Shown here: one piece after another, positions 54,977 through 64,000 of the stretch
Layout of the letters: each line of letters opens with the position of its first letter
How positions within the stretch are numbered: the stretch's first letter is position 1
Assembly: GCA_023630585.1 (NCBI GenBank)
Contig: CM042540.1
Coordinates: 17,514,574-17,578,573 of the forward strand
Direction: 5' to 3'
Length of the DNA: 64,000 nt
From: Cranoglanis bouderius
Taxonomy: Eukaryota > Chordata > Actinopteri > Siluriformes > Cranoglanididae
The notes under the pieces: model-generated
What the model saw: only the letters and a program-made list of their open reading frames with translations
Databases searched by the model: none
Told to the model about the DNA's origin: nothing
Translations under genes and position numbers: made by a program

Positions 54977-55144
54977 GCACATTTGACCACGGTGTGACCC
55001 TGCTGGAGGTGTGTGGCAGCTGGCCCGAGAGTTTTGGCTTGCGTCACATGTCCTCTGTGGAAGCCACGGACGAGGGCTTGAGGGAGAGGCTTGCTGAAGC
55101 CATGTCTGAGTCACCCAGCAGAGACATTGTAGGCTCTGGAACAG
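54977..55144 (+). CDS. bcas3: bcas3 internal coding exon near the 3' end (BCAS3/Rudhira C-terminal region)
   Basis: This 168-bp exon reads G-T-F-D-H-G then VTLLEVCGSWPESFGLRHMSS, then ...EGLRERLAEAMSESPSRDIVGSGT. I recognise this as the C-terminal segment of BCAS3, where the human protein has almost the same residues some 50 residues before its end. BCAS3 is a PROPPIN-like WD40 beta-propeller protein. It works with PHAF1 at phagophore assembly sites, and as Rudhira it binds microtubules and intermediate filaments in migrating endothelial cells. This exon lies after the propeller and BCAS3 domain, in the low-complexity tail. The acceptor is a (TC)n tract plus AG at 54975-54976 and the donor is GTGAAT at 55145. 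Both borders are phase 1 (two bases of the first codon, one base of the last), so skipping it would keep the frame. The open frame runs past both borders (about 54871-55275), but only this part resembles the family. The final exon (the human REGSIETLSNSSGS-like segment) was not found in the 8.9 kb downstream, nor the preceding exon in the 55 kb upstream. Confidence 0.88.
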
Positions 55145-55150
55145 GTGAAT
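55145..55150 (+). other. bcas3: splice donor of the bcas3 exon
   Basis: The exon ends ACAG and the intron begins GTGAAT. This fits the AG|GTRAGT consensus except at one of the six intron bases. The position agrees with the loss of BCAS3-like residues, since the frame continues into unrelated sequence before a stop near 55275. Confidence 0.75.
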
Positions 55151-57562
55151 TACAAAGTCATGACTGTTCTTCTCTTTGCCTGCATACTGACAGCTTCATA
55201 ACCACAACATCATTTGTACATCTTTGTATATTGCCTTTTAAAGATTCATGTTTATTTACTTTAGGCCCATATTAAAATATGAGTCATGTTCATCTAACTC
55301 ATTGTGACGGGACTGAAGGCTTAGTTCCCGTGTTCAATTCATTGCACTTTGTGGAAAACGTCTCATCAGGTGTCATCTCTATTAGCCTATACACATGATT
55401 AGCCATCACTTCAGTTAGCTCTATTGTTTTTTAGCTGTTTATCCTATTTTGTTTCGTGAACCGAGACAATGCCGAGTTAGTATGACTCGTTTTCTGTTTT
55501 TGAAGTTTAGAAAAATGTGGAATTCCTCTAAAAGACATGGTCCTGGCATATTAAAGTGATTTCTTATGAAGATCAACTTGGAAATTGCACATTTTGTAAT
55601 AATGAATTAGGTTGTCTTCAGTGAGAACGGGAGCAAAAAGAGGGAGAAATTGCCATTCTGGGCAATCCAAATGTTTAACTCATTTAAGAAGCTGCAGTTC
55701 TGTGGTCCTCCCCCTCGCCGAACAAGAGTCCCTTTGATTTCTGAAGGAAGATGGAGGTTGAATCCTGCACGCCGCTGCTTGGAGCAGCAAGGTCACAAGG
55801 TCCTAATGCATTTAGCATCGACTGGCCCTCTCTCGTAGCGCGTCTATTAGGCACTAATTTGATTTGTACCTATTCATTTGCAGTCCCTGCAGCAGCACCG
55901 AGTTGGCCCTCCTCGTAATTGGTTCTGTCTCTATTTTTGCATCATTAGATTAAGGCCGACTCCCGGACACTTGTAGTCTGCGCTTGTCCATCCATTTATA
56001 CAGCCTAATGTAACACAAAATTCATTACTGATCACATTACACTCAACTTTTGGCCCTCTAGCAAGGCAGATGAACACATAGTTAACCCTTTGCTTCAGTA
56101 GAAAGCCCAGAGCATTGCTCAGAAAATGGATTGTAGAAGGAAGCGCTAAACAAGGCACTCAGGGACTGGGGACATACTGCTGGAGCCTCTGATGAGATAC
56201 GACTATCATTTTTATCAGCCTGCGTCTGTGTCTTAGCCAGACGCCACGGCTGTAGTTGAAAACCATCCAGAAAAGAAATCTAATCATATACTCCTGAATT
56301 ACCACAGAGGATTAAGATGAGTAAATACTGATATTCCTCCACTTATCATTACTATTATCTCCAATAGGAATGAGTTGCATACAGTTACTTGGTAGGTTTT
56401 AGGATTATCAGATGACTTTGTAGCACGGAAATGTGTGTGTGTGTGTAGTGTTAGGTGGGTTACATCATATCTGGAGTGGTGTATATCATACCCAAAAGCT
56501 CTCTTTATAGTACTAACACACTCCGTTTGAGGCAGCAGGTTCAGTGACAGTCACTTTGAAAAACGGAGGCAGATGGTTCCGCACTTAAGATCTAACGCAC
56601 GTGTCTTTCCTTCTGGAGAAGATTCCACTGCCTTGCTGTCATGAGACAAGACTTATTTCTTTTTCTCTTAATGTTCCTCTCTAACTAATTCTCCATCACT
56701 GCCTCCATCTTGCCCTTACCTCCTATCAGTCTTTCTCTGCTGTCATGTCTCGCTGAAGCAGCAGACAGGCAGCAGGCCACTATTTCTGTTCTTCAGAGAA
56801 AATGATCATGATGGGTTGATGAGAAGGAAGTCTGTTCTGCTCCACCCTCAGCAGTTGATGGGGCTGTTTTTCACAGACTCCTGAAACACAGTCATCCCGA
56901 AATTAGATTTTACCTAGTGACATGTTGCAAATTAGATTTTGGTGATTGGTACTAAACCAACATAAATTCCATTTAAGCAGGAGAAGAGTACAGGACTGCG
57001 GCATTTTCGGTGCCATGAGGCACTGCTTTCCCCCAAGTTCATACCACCAGTATGCCAGTTTGTACTGAGGTTAAAACCAGGGATTATAGTGTAGTAATTT
57101 CTCATTGTGAACCGTGAGCACAAAAGTACCCTTGTATCTATTTCTCTCTTAAACCTGCTGCATTAAAGTGCACAGAAACATCTGTTTTCTGATGCCTTTA
57201 AAACAGCTATGGTTCTGATTCTCTGAAATCTTAATAATTTCAGTTCATATTTACATGCGTACTTTTGTGAGGTGAATTGCAGTAATGTAATTGGAGGGGA
57301 AGGACAGCTTTTGGGTTGTCAGTAGATGGCATTGTAAAGGAGTGAGGAAACTGTAACCCGTTCCCTGAACTAACAGCGGGTTTCCATTTAACACTTACGA
57401 GAGCCAGTGCGTTTTTGTGCACTTGACGGAGAACCTACACTGCCCTTGCAGGCCACGCCACAATGGCTGCTTTGTGAAGAGGATGTTTGCGACAGCTCTC
57501 AAGTACAGAGTCTTTCTCCTCAGAACATCCTTTAGCATTCCTTCAGGGGAGCTCCACACTGA
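55151..57562. other. unique intronic sequence downstream of the exon
   Basis: No repeats are recognised apart from a short GT run near 56431-56446. The block 55690-56160 is long, evenly composed and repeat-free and is a candidate conserved non-coding element. No last exon of bcas3 is seen. Confidence 0.5.
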
Positions 57563-57786
57563 TCACACACACACACACCCACACACACACACACACACTC
57601 TGAGACGCTCAAGCAGACACGCATGGACACACCTAGGTGAACACAAATGGCCACATGTATACATACAAACACTGAAAGTCCGTCACACATGCATACACAC
57701 ACTTACACAGGCACTCACACGGTCATGCTTGGAGGTTAATGGGAAAACATATGCTTTACTCACACATGTATACACTCCTTATAAAG

Positions 57787-57820
<34 letters not shown>
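57563..57820. repeat. (CA)n-rich region with two microsatellites
   Basis: CA tracts at about 57563-57598 and 57790-57820 are joined by sequence rich in 'cacac', 'catacac' and 'actcac' units, as if an older CA array had decayed. The 178-codon His/Thr-rich frame at 57417-57953 is a by-product. Confidence 0.85.
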
Positions 57821-57849
57821 CAATACACTCTTATACCTCAGCGCTGCTG

Positions 57850-58300
57850 AATGCTTGGTCCAAAATTGGTCATTAAGGGTTGATTTATTTTCTGAAACAG
57901 CAGCTCTGACAGTAGTTCTGGCTGAAAGGTTTACATTAATGAGCTCATTCTAATACATTATTGTTTCTGTTGTAACAAGTTGTATGTCGGACGTTCCATG
58001 TAAGTGGATTACAGTGTGTAATTTTGATTAAAAAAGTTGATATAGTGAAATTTTGTTAGGAGACATTTATTTTGCATTTTTGAATGGAGTCTCCACTATC
58101 AGTGCTTTGTAACAGTCAGAGGTAAAGTTTTCCAACATGGTAATATCTTCAGGACAGAGGGCTTTGAAGTTTCTCTATAACTTTATGAGCTGCATTTTTT
58201 TTTTTTGAGAGAAAAAAAAGACTGTGAGAAAACTATTACTATAGCTCTCTTAATTACAATCATTAGAGCTATAATTATAATTATAGCTATTGTTAGTGAT
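57850..58300 (+). mobile_element. non-autonomous repeat, forward copy (partner at 49600)
   Basis: It contains 'attaagggttgatttatttt', 'gctcattctaatac', 'gtcagaggtaaagttttccaac' and 'gagctgcattttttt' in the same order as the reverse complement of 49600-50235. The right side ends in an 'attataattatagct' palindromic stretch. The family is not identified. It is probably a DNA-transposon MITE. Confidence 0.6.
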
Positions 58301-61300
58301 AATAGGATCTAACTTTTCATGCAACATTAAATGTAACAGTGAATGGGTAGAAAGGACAACGTGTCTTTGTGTAATTAATAAAAAATAATAATCAGCATTG
58401 AGGTGGTAACAGTAACTCTGCTTCCCATCAGTCCACATCACACCACTCCACCGTTGATTGTTTTTCTAGAACAGCATGCCCCGCCATGTTTTATTACTTA
58501 CATAGCACAAAGTTCTAACAGTTAGTAAGACATGCTTCATTGCCAAAATTCTGTTTTGGTCTGCTAACAGTCTCGAGACAGTCTGTTTATTTTCCAGCCA
58601 CTCTACAATGATTGAGATGACCATGACTCAGTGCTCAGGTTTGCTATTGAAGCACGGCTGTGATTGAGCTGTGCTTAAGCAGGATTTGGATGTAATCCAC
58701 AATGGAATGAAAGAACTGCCAATTCTACCACTTTCTTATTTTTTTTTTTTATTCCTCTGGTCGAAGACAAGGATGTACTTTACATTCAGCAGACAGGGTG
58801 GTCAGGAAAGCTTTAAAAGTGCTGCTTTAAAGGTGCACTTTAATGACATTCAATGACATTTTTGGGACAATGCAAGCGAAGACACTCTGGCACACTGGCA
58901 CATATATAGAAGCAGAATAAAGTCCTGGTCAGCTGTGTACTAATATACTGCGATAGCCAGCAGCTGGTGTGTTTGCTAGATTAATTCATCCTTCCCAGAA
59001 ACCTATGAGTAATCTTCGGTAGAATAAAGATTAGATCTTAAATCTCAGTGTGATGTATTAGCATGGCTGCCTAATATTAAAAGATAAAAGAAAAAGTTTA
59101 TCACAAATATGAAGTGAATGTCCTGTTTAACATGACGGCAGCTCGTAATCATCTACTCTTAATAACTAAGTGGGCTCATCAAACATATAGCATGAGCAAT
59201 TTCTGAGCCTGGCTTTGTGAAATCCTCCATTTTGTTTGCCATTTTTGGTTGATGAAGGTAATATTGCTATTTGGATTGGACTGAGTCACACTTATTCATC
59301 TGTGCAATGGAGGGCCATTATCTGAGTGAGTGCTCGTTTTAACAGCAAAAGATAGCAATCTCAAGAGCAATAACGCATAGCCGAAAGTGCACTGGCCCAG
59401 CCGCCCGCCACGCAAGATATTAGCACGCTGCTAATCAATCATACAGCGCCTGCTTTCATAATACATATGATAAATTACACAAACAAACCTGGTGCTAATC
59501 CGGTTTCTTTCAGCCTGCTGCTGAAGCTTGTGCTATACTGGAGCTCTGAGTTGAGATAGAATATTAAAGTTCAAGTGTAGTGTAGAGTACTTATGTGTAG
59601 ACTTGTACAGCATATATTTGCATAGGGAAATCAGGCACTTACCTACCTAAGCAGAAATATTCAAATGTCTTATTTGTCTTGAGGGACAAATGGAGAACTT
59701 TTGAGTCACTTATGAGGCACAATGTGACATGCTAGTGCCTTTGTGTTCCTAACAACAACCACAGAACCGGCAACTGTTGCTAGAGCCTGAAGACATAAAC
59801 AGTTTGTCAGGGATTATAACACTATGTGATCAGGTTGTGTCTTCTGTTTGTGCACTTTTTGATTTTTAAATTAGTGATAGTAAGTGGACAGCATTCCTTG
59901 TAAGCAGAGATGGTATTTTTGATACTGATGCTGAAACCTTGAGTATCAGCCAATATTGATACCCGTCCAGTATTTTTTTTTCCTTTAAAATCTATTTAGC
60001 TTTAAAGTGATTTAACTAAAACTAAAGCACTTTGCTTGAAAAAAAAAATACATGACTTAAACCGTAGCTTTTTCTATTCAGTTACACACTTTCATACAAA
60101 AATCACTTGCACTGCGAATATAAATGTAAAAAAATTATATAAAGTATAGATATAATTAAATCTATGCTAAATACAATAAGATCTCCTTATATGTAAACAT
60201 TCCCAGTAAAATTTGAAAAAAAAAAAAAAGAAAAAACATTTCCAAAAATGTGTCCTTTGGTGTAAAGTACATTTGTTTTGCTCATTAGGTCACCGGTTGT
60301 TGTTGCTAACGTTAGGCCACATTGCTCATGACCTACTTAAACCTGCTTTAGGTTGTTGCACCACAAGCTATTCTCTGAAACTTAAGGCTATATTTGCTAC
60401 AGAATTTGGTCAAATTGGTTTGGTCCACTCTTTCTTCCTTTTTTTGTAAGTTCAAAACATTCATAGCAAGGTTTCTAAAGCTTTCTAGTTTTTTCTAAAG
60501 CTTTCTACTTTTTTTTCCCCCTAAAGGTTTCTAGTATTCCTCCTGAATCATTCGTATATAGACATTATAACGCCGTTAAATCCATGACTGTGAGCTATGA
60601 AAATAATCATTTTGTCATTAAAAGCCATCTCGAACCCATTTAATGCTCTGGCCTAAGACTCACATACTGAAGCTAACAAGGATGGCACACGTTCTAATGT
60701 CACACACTGTGTCTATGTGAGTTATTTGAATCCTTTATTCGAGAATATTATTTGATCATTTGTCACAGTGACTAAAAGGTGAGGGGAGCAGAGAGTGGAA
60801 AGAGAAAGCACCATCATTATTTCTTCCCCTCAGCACTCGCCCATTCATTCCAGGGTCACACTCTTTGGCCAGCCAAGAGTTTGAGTGTAATGTGCACTGA
60901 CAGTGTGAGATGGTGAAGAATTATTTCAGCATCCAGTGATACCACAGCTTCCTCTACATCCTCTCCTACTGTGTGTACATTCCTCTACCCCTGTCATGGA
61001 ACTAGATCTTATTGTATCATTTACCTCAGCTTTGCCACTCTGTTACTGTCTCAGGCTTACTGACCACACCACAGCCTCAGAAGTGAGGCAGCAAAGGCAA
61101 GGACGGCATCAATGCATTTGATGGGCTTTTTGGAGACTGCACTTAACAGCTTGCTCAAGGGAGTGGCACTTAGAAAGAGGGACTTAAGAGAGAGAAAGAG
61201 AGTAAGTGAAAGGAAGGCAGAACATGGAGAGAGAGAGTAAGTAAGGACTTATAAATCTGTGTTTCAGATTTGAATAGGAGTTCCCAAATTTATTTAACAA

Positions 61301-63157
61301 TGAGAACCAGACCACAAGACAGCATGTTTAACGGGTAGCAGAGGGGAAGATGAAGGTATTCAGGGTTGGTGTGAATAATAACAAAATTAATATTACATTG
61401 AATATTACAAGCTACATTAGTATATGTACTATAGGGCAGTGTTTGTTTTTCAACCCAGTAGCAACCAGTCAGTTGCTAGAAAAAATGGCCAAAACGTCTT
61501 CGTCATTTACAACCTCTTCCTATCAATATAATATAATACATTCAGAAATATGACTGCACTGACTATCATAATATAGTTGTTCATGCACTGTTGGTGAATA
61601 TTCTAGTAGTGAAAGAGGAACTGTTTGTATAATTTCATGACACGGAGGTCATGAGCAAGTTCGTGTTTAGAGATATTAAAATGCAGTGTTAGGTTTCTAG
61701 AAAGTGGCGGTGTAACACAACACCACTATCTGTATGTGTATGTTTGTAGTGCTCCAGATATCCATATCTGTATCTGTATTTGGCTGTATTGGGTGTGGCC
61801 TTGGGTGAGTTCTGGCTCTGACAGTTCTACATCACTCAAGTTCATAAGTGGTCTCAACTAGAAATGCGCACACAGGTTGGTTTTTTGGGTTTTTTTTTTT
61901 AATCCTGCTCATGAAGTTTTTATTTTTGTTCATATCTGTCTGCAATATCTAACAAGTTTATTTGGTTCTACTTCTCAAAATATAGATATCGCAACTCTGA
62001 CTAGACAGTTACTAAGGATGAATGAATGAATGCTGTGGCCTTTCATTATCCCATATCTGACCACTCACTAGCAGCTGCATGAAAGTAAAAGCCTTGCTTT
62101 TGTGTGATTTAATAGTTGTGTTTCTCAGGATCCCAGTCCTGATGCACACCCTCCAACCAAACAAACAAAAACAAAATAAAAACCACGGATAGTTCTCCTC
62201 CTATTCTTATTTGTAATTGTATCTGTTTAGAAAATATTATCTGTTCACACCAAATAATATATTCGGTTATATCCCTACAATAGAGATTTACTTCAGTAAC
62301 TCATTTTGTTAGTTGCACTACGGAGAGAAGCATTATTTCAGACTGGTACAATGAAACTGGAGTTCAGTTTTAGTTGCCACGAGTATGTTGTGCTAGAATG
62401 CACACATGCACTGCTGCTGACTTGTGACTCTTAATCGAGAACAATAGAACATTTACTATATTTATTCCTACATGGATGAATTAATAATAGATTATTTGTA
62501 AAGCATGTGTATATATGATCAGTAAATGATGTACAGTATGTGTTAATGACATTAGATATTAAATTCCGGGCAGCATGGTGCAGCAGACTTTCTAGGAACG
62601 CAAATAAGAGAAAGCAAGTGGAACGAGTGAAAGTACGACTGCTGCTACTGTTCCTCATATAAAGTTGGATCTAATGGCCTCAACCCGTGGAAAACACACT
62701 GTTTTTAGTGTTTTTTGTGAACAAAGCTATTTCTCTCTTTCTGTTGACCTTTTTTTGTACATTTCTTCCTCTCTCGGTTTTCACGCAGCATGCATGTGCT
62801 TTAAGAAATAAACCATTTACGACAAATAAAATATTGATTGTGGATCTGCTTACAGAAAGGTCACAGTTGCACAAATTGTGTTTGAGTATGAGGCATCATT
62901 GTTCATGCTGAATGTGCTTCAGCTGTACAGATTTAACCATGCCATTTATTAAATTGAAGCTCTCTTTGTGTGTGCTGAGGGGAGTTGTTGAGCTGTAGGC
63001 TAATGTGAACTGGGTTAGTGTGAGAACTAAGGCTGTTCTTAGTGAAAGTCCAGCTGAGTGCAGGTTTACTCTGTTCCTCAGGTACAGGAAGTGTGAGGAA
63101 TCTCTGTATCTGTGCATAAGCAAAGCTTTGGTCATCACCACTATACACTAGACACTA
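58301..63157. other. unique intronic sequence, no gene seen
   Basis: Small simple repeats include a 24-base direct repeat 'tttctaaagctttcta' near 60470-60515 and (GA)-rich patches at 61190-61240. The segment 59905-59975, with 'gatactgatgc' and 'gagtatcagcc', faintly resembles a dispersed 'GATAC/GTATC'-rich fish repeat. The block 59330-59560 is evenly composed, carries ATCAATCA at 59434-59441, and is a candidate conserved element. Confidence 0.5.
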
Positions 63158-64000
63158 CAGTTGGTATAGAAAAGAATCACCCCCCTTTAAACTAATCACA
63201 TTTTGTTGCTTTTCAGCCTGAAATGAAGATAGACACAGTTTTCGTTTTATCCAGCTGTATTTACTCAGTGCAACTTATAACATCCAAGTGAAAGATATAA
63301 CACCAACATGTCAGAAAGAAATAAAATAAAATAAAAAAACAGAATCACCGAGTTGGAAAAAGGATCACCCCCCTCCTAAAAATGACTTGTAAACTCAATA
63401 AGGTGTAGCTAATCACCTTCTCAACGGCACACAAAGCCATCTGAATTTCAACCGTGATCAGCTGTGATCATATTGATTAGCTCAGCATGAAAAGAGCTTT
63501 CCTGGAGCATTTTGTAGTGCAGCTGAAGCAAACAATCAACTATGGGTGGCAAGGCACTGTCAAAAGATCTCCGGGATAAAGTTGTGGACTGGCACAAGTC
63601 AGGAGATGGATACAAAAAATTTTCAAAGGCTTTATCAATGCCTAGAAGCACAGTGAAGGCTATTATTAAGAAGTAGAAGGTATTTGGTACAACACAGACC
63701 CTCCCTGGATCAGGACGTCGCTCCAAACTGGATGAAAGAGCCAGGATGAAACTGGTCAGAGAGGCTACCAAGAGGCCTACAGCAACTCTGAAGTAGTTGC
63801 AGGAATTTATGACAAAGAGTGGTCATTGTGTGCATGCGACAACAATATCACAAGTTCTCCACAAACGTTGCTTGTATATGGGAGGGTTGCAAGAAAAAAG
63901 CCACCCACGACTGAGCTTTGCCAAAACGCACCTTGAAGATTCTGAGGCCACATGAAAAAAGGTGTTATGGTCAGATGAATTATTTGACCTCAACACCAAA
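63158..64000 (+). mobile_element. Tc1-like DNA transposon, left part (continues past the window end)
   Basis: A TA at 63156-63157 precedes CAGTTGGTATAGAAAAG, a typical Tc1 terminus. Two direct repeats with the core ATCACCCCCCT lie at 63176-63186 and about 63364-63374, nearly 190 bases apart. This is the arrangement of IR/DR-type Tc1 elements, where the transposase binds twice per end. A transposase reading frame follows at 63542. The right half is outside the window, so the element's total length is unknown. Confidence 0.88.
63542..64000 (+). pseudogene. Tc1-like transposase pseudogene (N-terminal part)
   Basis: A single frame of 153 codons from ATG at 63542 to the window end reads as a Tc1 transposase with no frameshift. 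It starts MGGKALSKDLRDKVVDWHKS, has the first helix-turn-helix (KKFSKALSMPRSTVKAIIKK), then a GRRSKLDERA-type linker with the basic GRR motif, the second DNA-binding part (KRPTATLK...ATTISQVLHKR), and LWSDE near the end, whose D is the first catalytic residue. Stops interrupt it at 63674 (TAG), 63794 (TAG) and 63953 (TGA). The first and third stand where tryptophan is usual, so they look like single-base changes. It is inactive as written. Confidence 0.9.

Larger units (their letters stand above)
55145..64000 (+). other. bcas3: downstream bcas3 intron (3' end outside the window)
   Basis: After the donor at 55145 no frame resembles the remaining C-terminal BCAS3 residues, so the last exon should lie beyond 64000. 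The stretch contains unique sequence, one MITE, two (CA)n blocks and a Tc1-like element at its right edge. In vertebrates the T-box genes tbx2 and tbx4 follow bcas3 in the same direction, so they would be expected further to the right. This is known synteny, not seen here. Confidence 0.6.

Noticed and set aside
54871..55275. 134-codon plus-strand frame around the exon
   Set aside because: Only 54977-55144 is BCAS3-like. The codons before and after are intron that happens to be open.
57417..57953. 178-codon plus-strand frame rich in His and Thr
   Set aside because: It is built on the (CA)n region and ends in the MITE at 57850. No family resemblance and no splice context.
59905..59975. A fragment of a 'GATAC/GTATC'-rich dispersed repeat
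   Set aside because: The resemblance is to a short, low-information pattern, and boundaries or terminal repeats could not be found, so it was not listed as a separate element.

Overview
This window is vertebrate nuclear DNA, almost certainly from a teleost fish. It is AT-rich and non-coding over more than 99% of its length. It holds long dinucleotide microsatellites, several fossil Tc1-like DNA transposons with TA target duplications and matched terminal inverted repeats, small non-autonomous relatives (MITEs), and tRNA-derived SINE sequence ending in the fish-typical 'cgctctggataagggcgtct' tail. The mix of Tc1 families looks ostariophysan (catfish- or characin-like), but that is an inference from repeat style only.

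I can support only one protein-coding exon, at 54977-55144 on the + strand. It encodes 56 codons' worth of sequence with the core VTLLEVCGSWP...FGLRHMSS...ESPSRD, which I recognise as the C-terminal part of BCAS3 (Rudhira), a WD40/beta-propeller protein linked to autophagy and the cytoskeleton. It has a good acceptor (pyrimidine tract ending in AG) and donor (GTGAAT), and both exon borders are phase 1. The rest of the window is therefore read as two very long introns of bcas3: at least 54,976 bp upstream and at least 8,856 bp downstream. In vertebrates bcas3 lies beside the T-box genes tbx2 and tbx4, and its introns are thought to carry long-range regulatory DNA for them. That fits a large intron with many stretches of unique, complex sequence, though no enhancer can be proved from one sequence.

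Layout: 1-7558 unique intron; 7559-9649 a (TA)n tract, then a back-to-back cluster of three unrelated transposon fossils; 9650-33274 mostly unique intron broken by large (GT), (TA), (CA) and (GA) tracts at 14.3, 16.4-16.7, 17.7, 21.7 and 25.9 kb; 33275-33490 decayed SINE; 36661-39512 a dense repeat island (Tc1 element with a second repeat inserted in it, a SINE, a MITE); 41.8-50.2 kb (CT)/(CA) tract, Tc1 fossils and two more MITEs; 52244-52299 a 56-base T run; 54977-55144 the bcas3 exon; 55145-63157 unique intron with one MITE; 63158-64000 a Tc1-like element cut by the window end, with a transposase frame broken by three stop codons.

I found no RNA gene, CRISPR array, operon, second gene, or clear new biological system. 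The most useful points are the identification of the exon, its microsatellite-like splice acceptor, several candidate conserved regulatory blocks, and the reconstructed order of repeat insertions.
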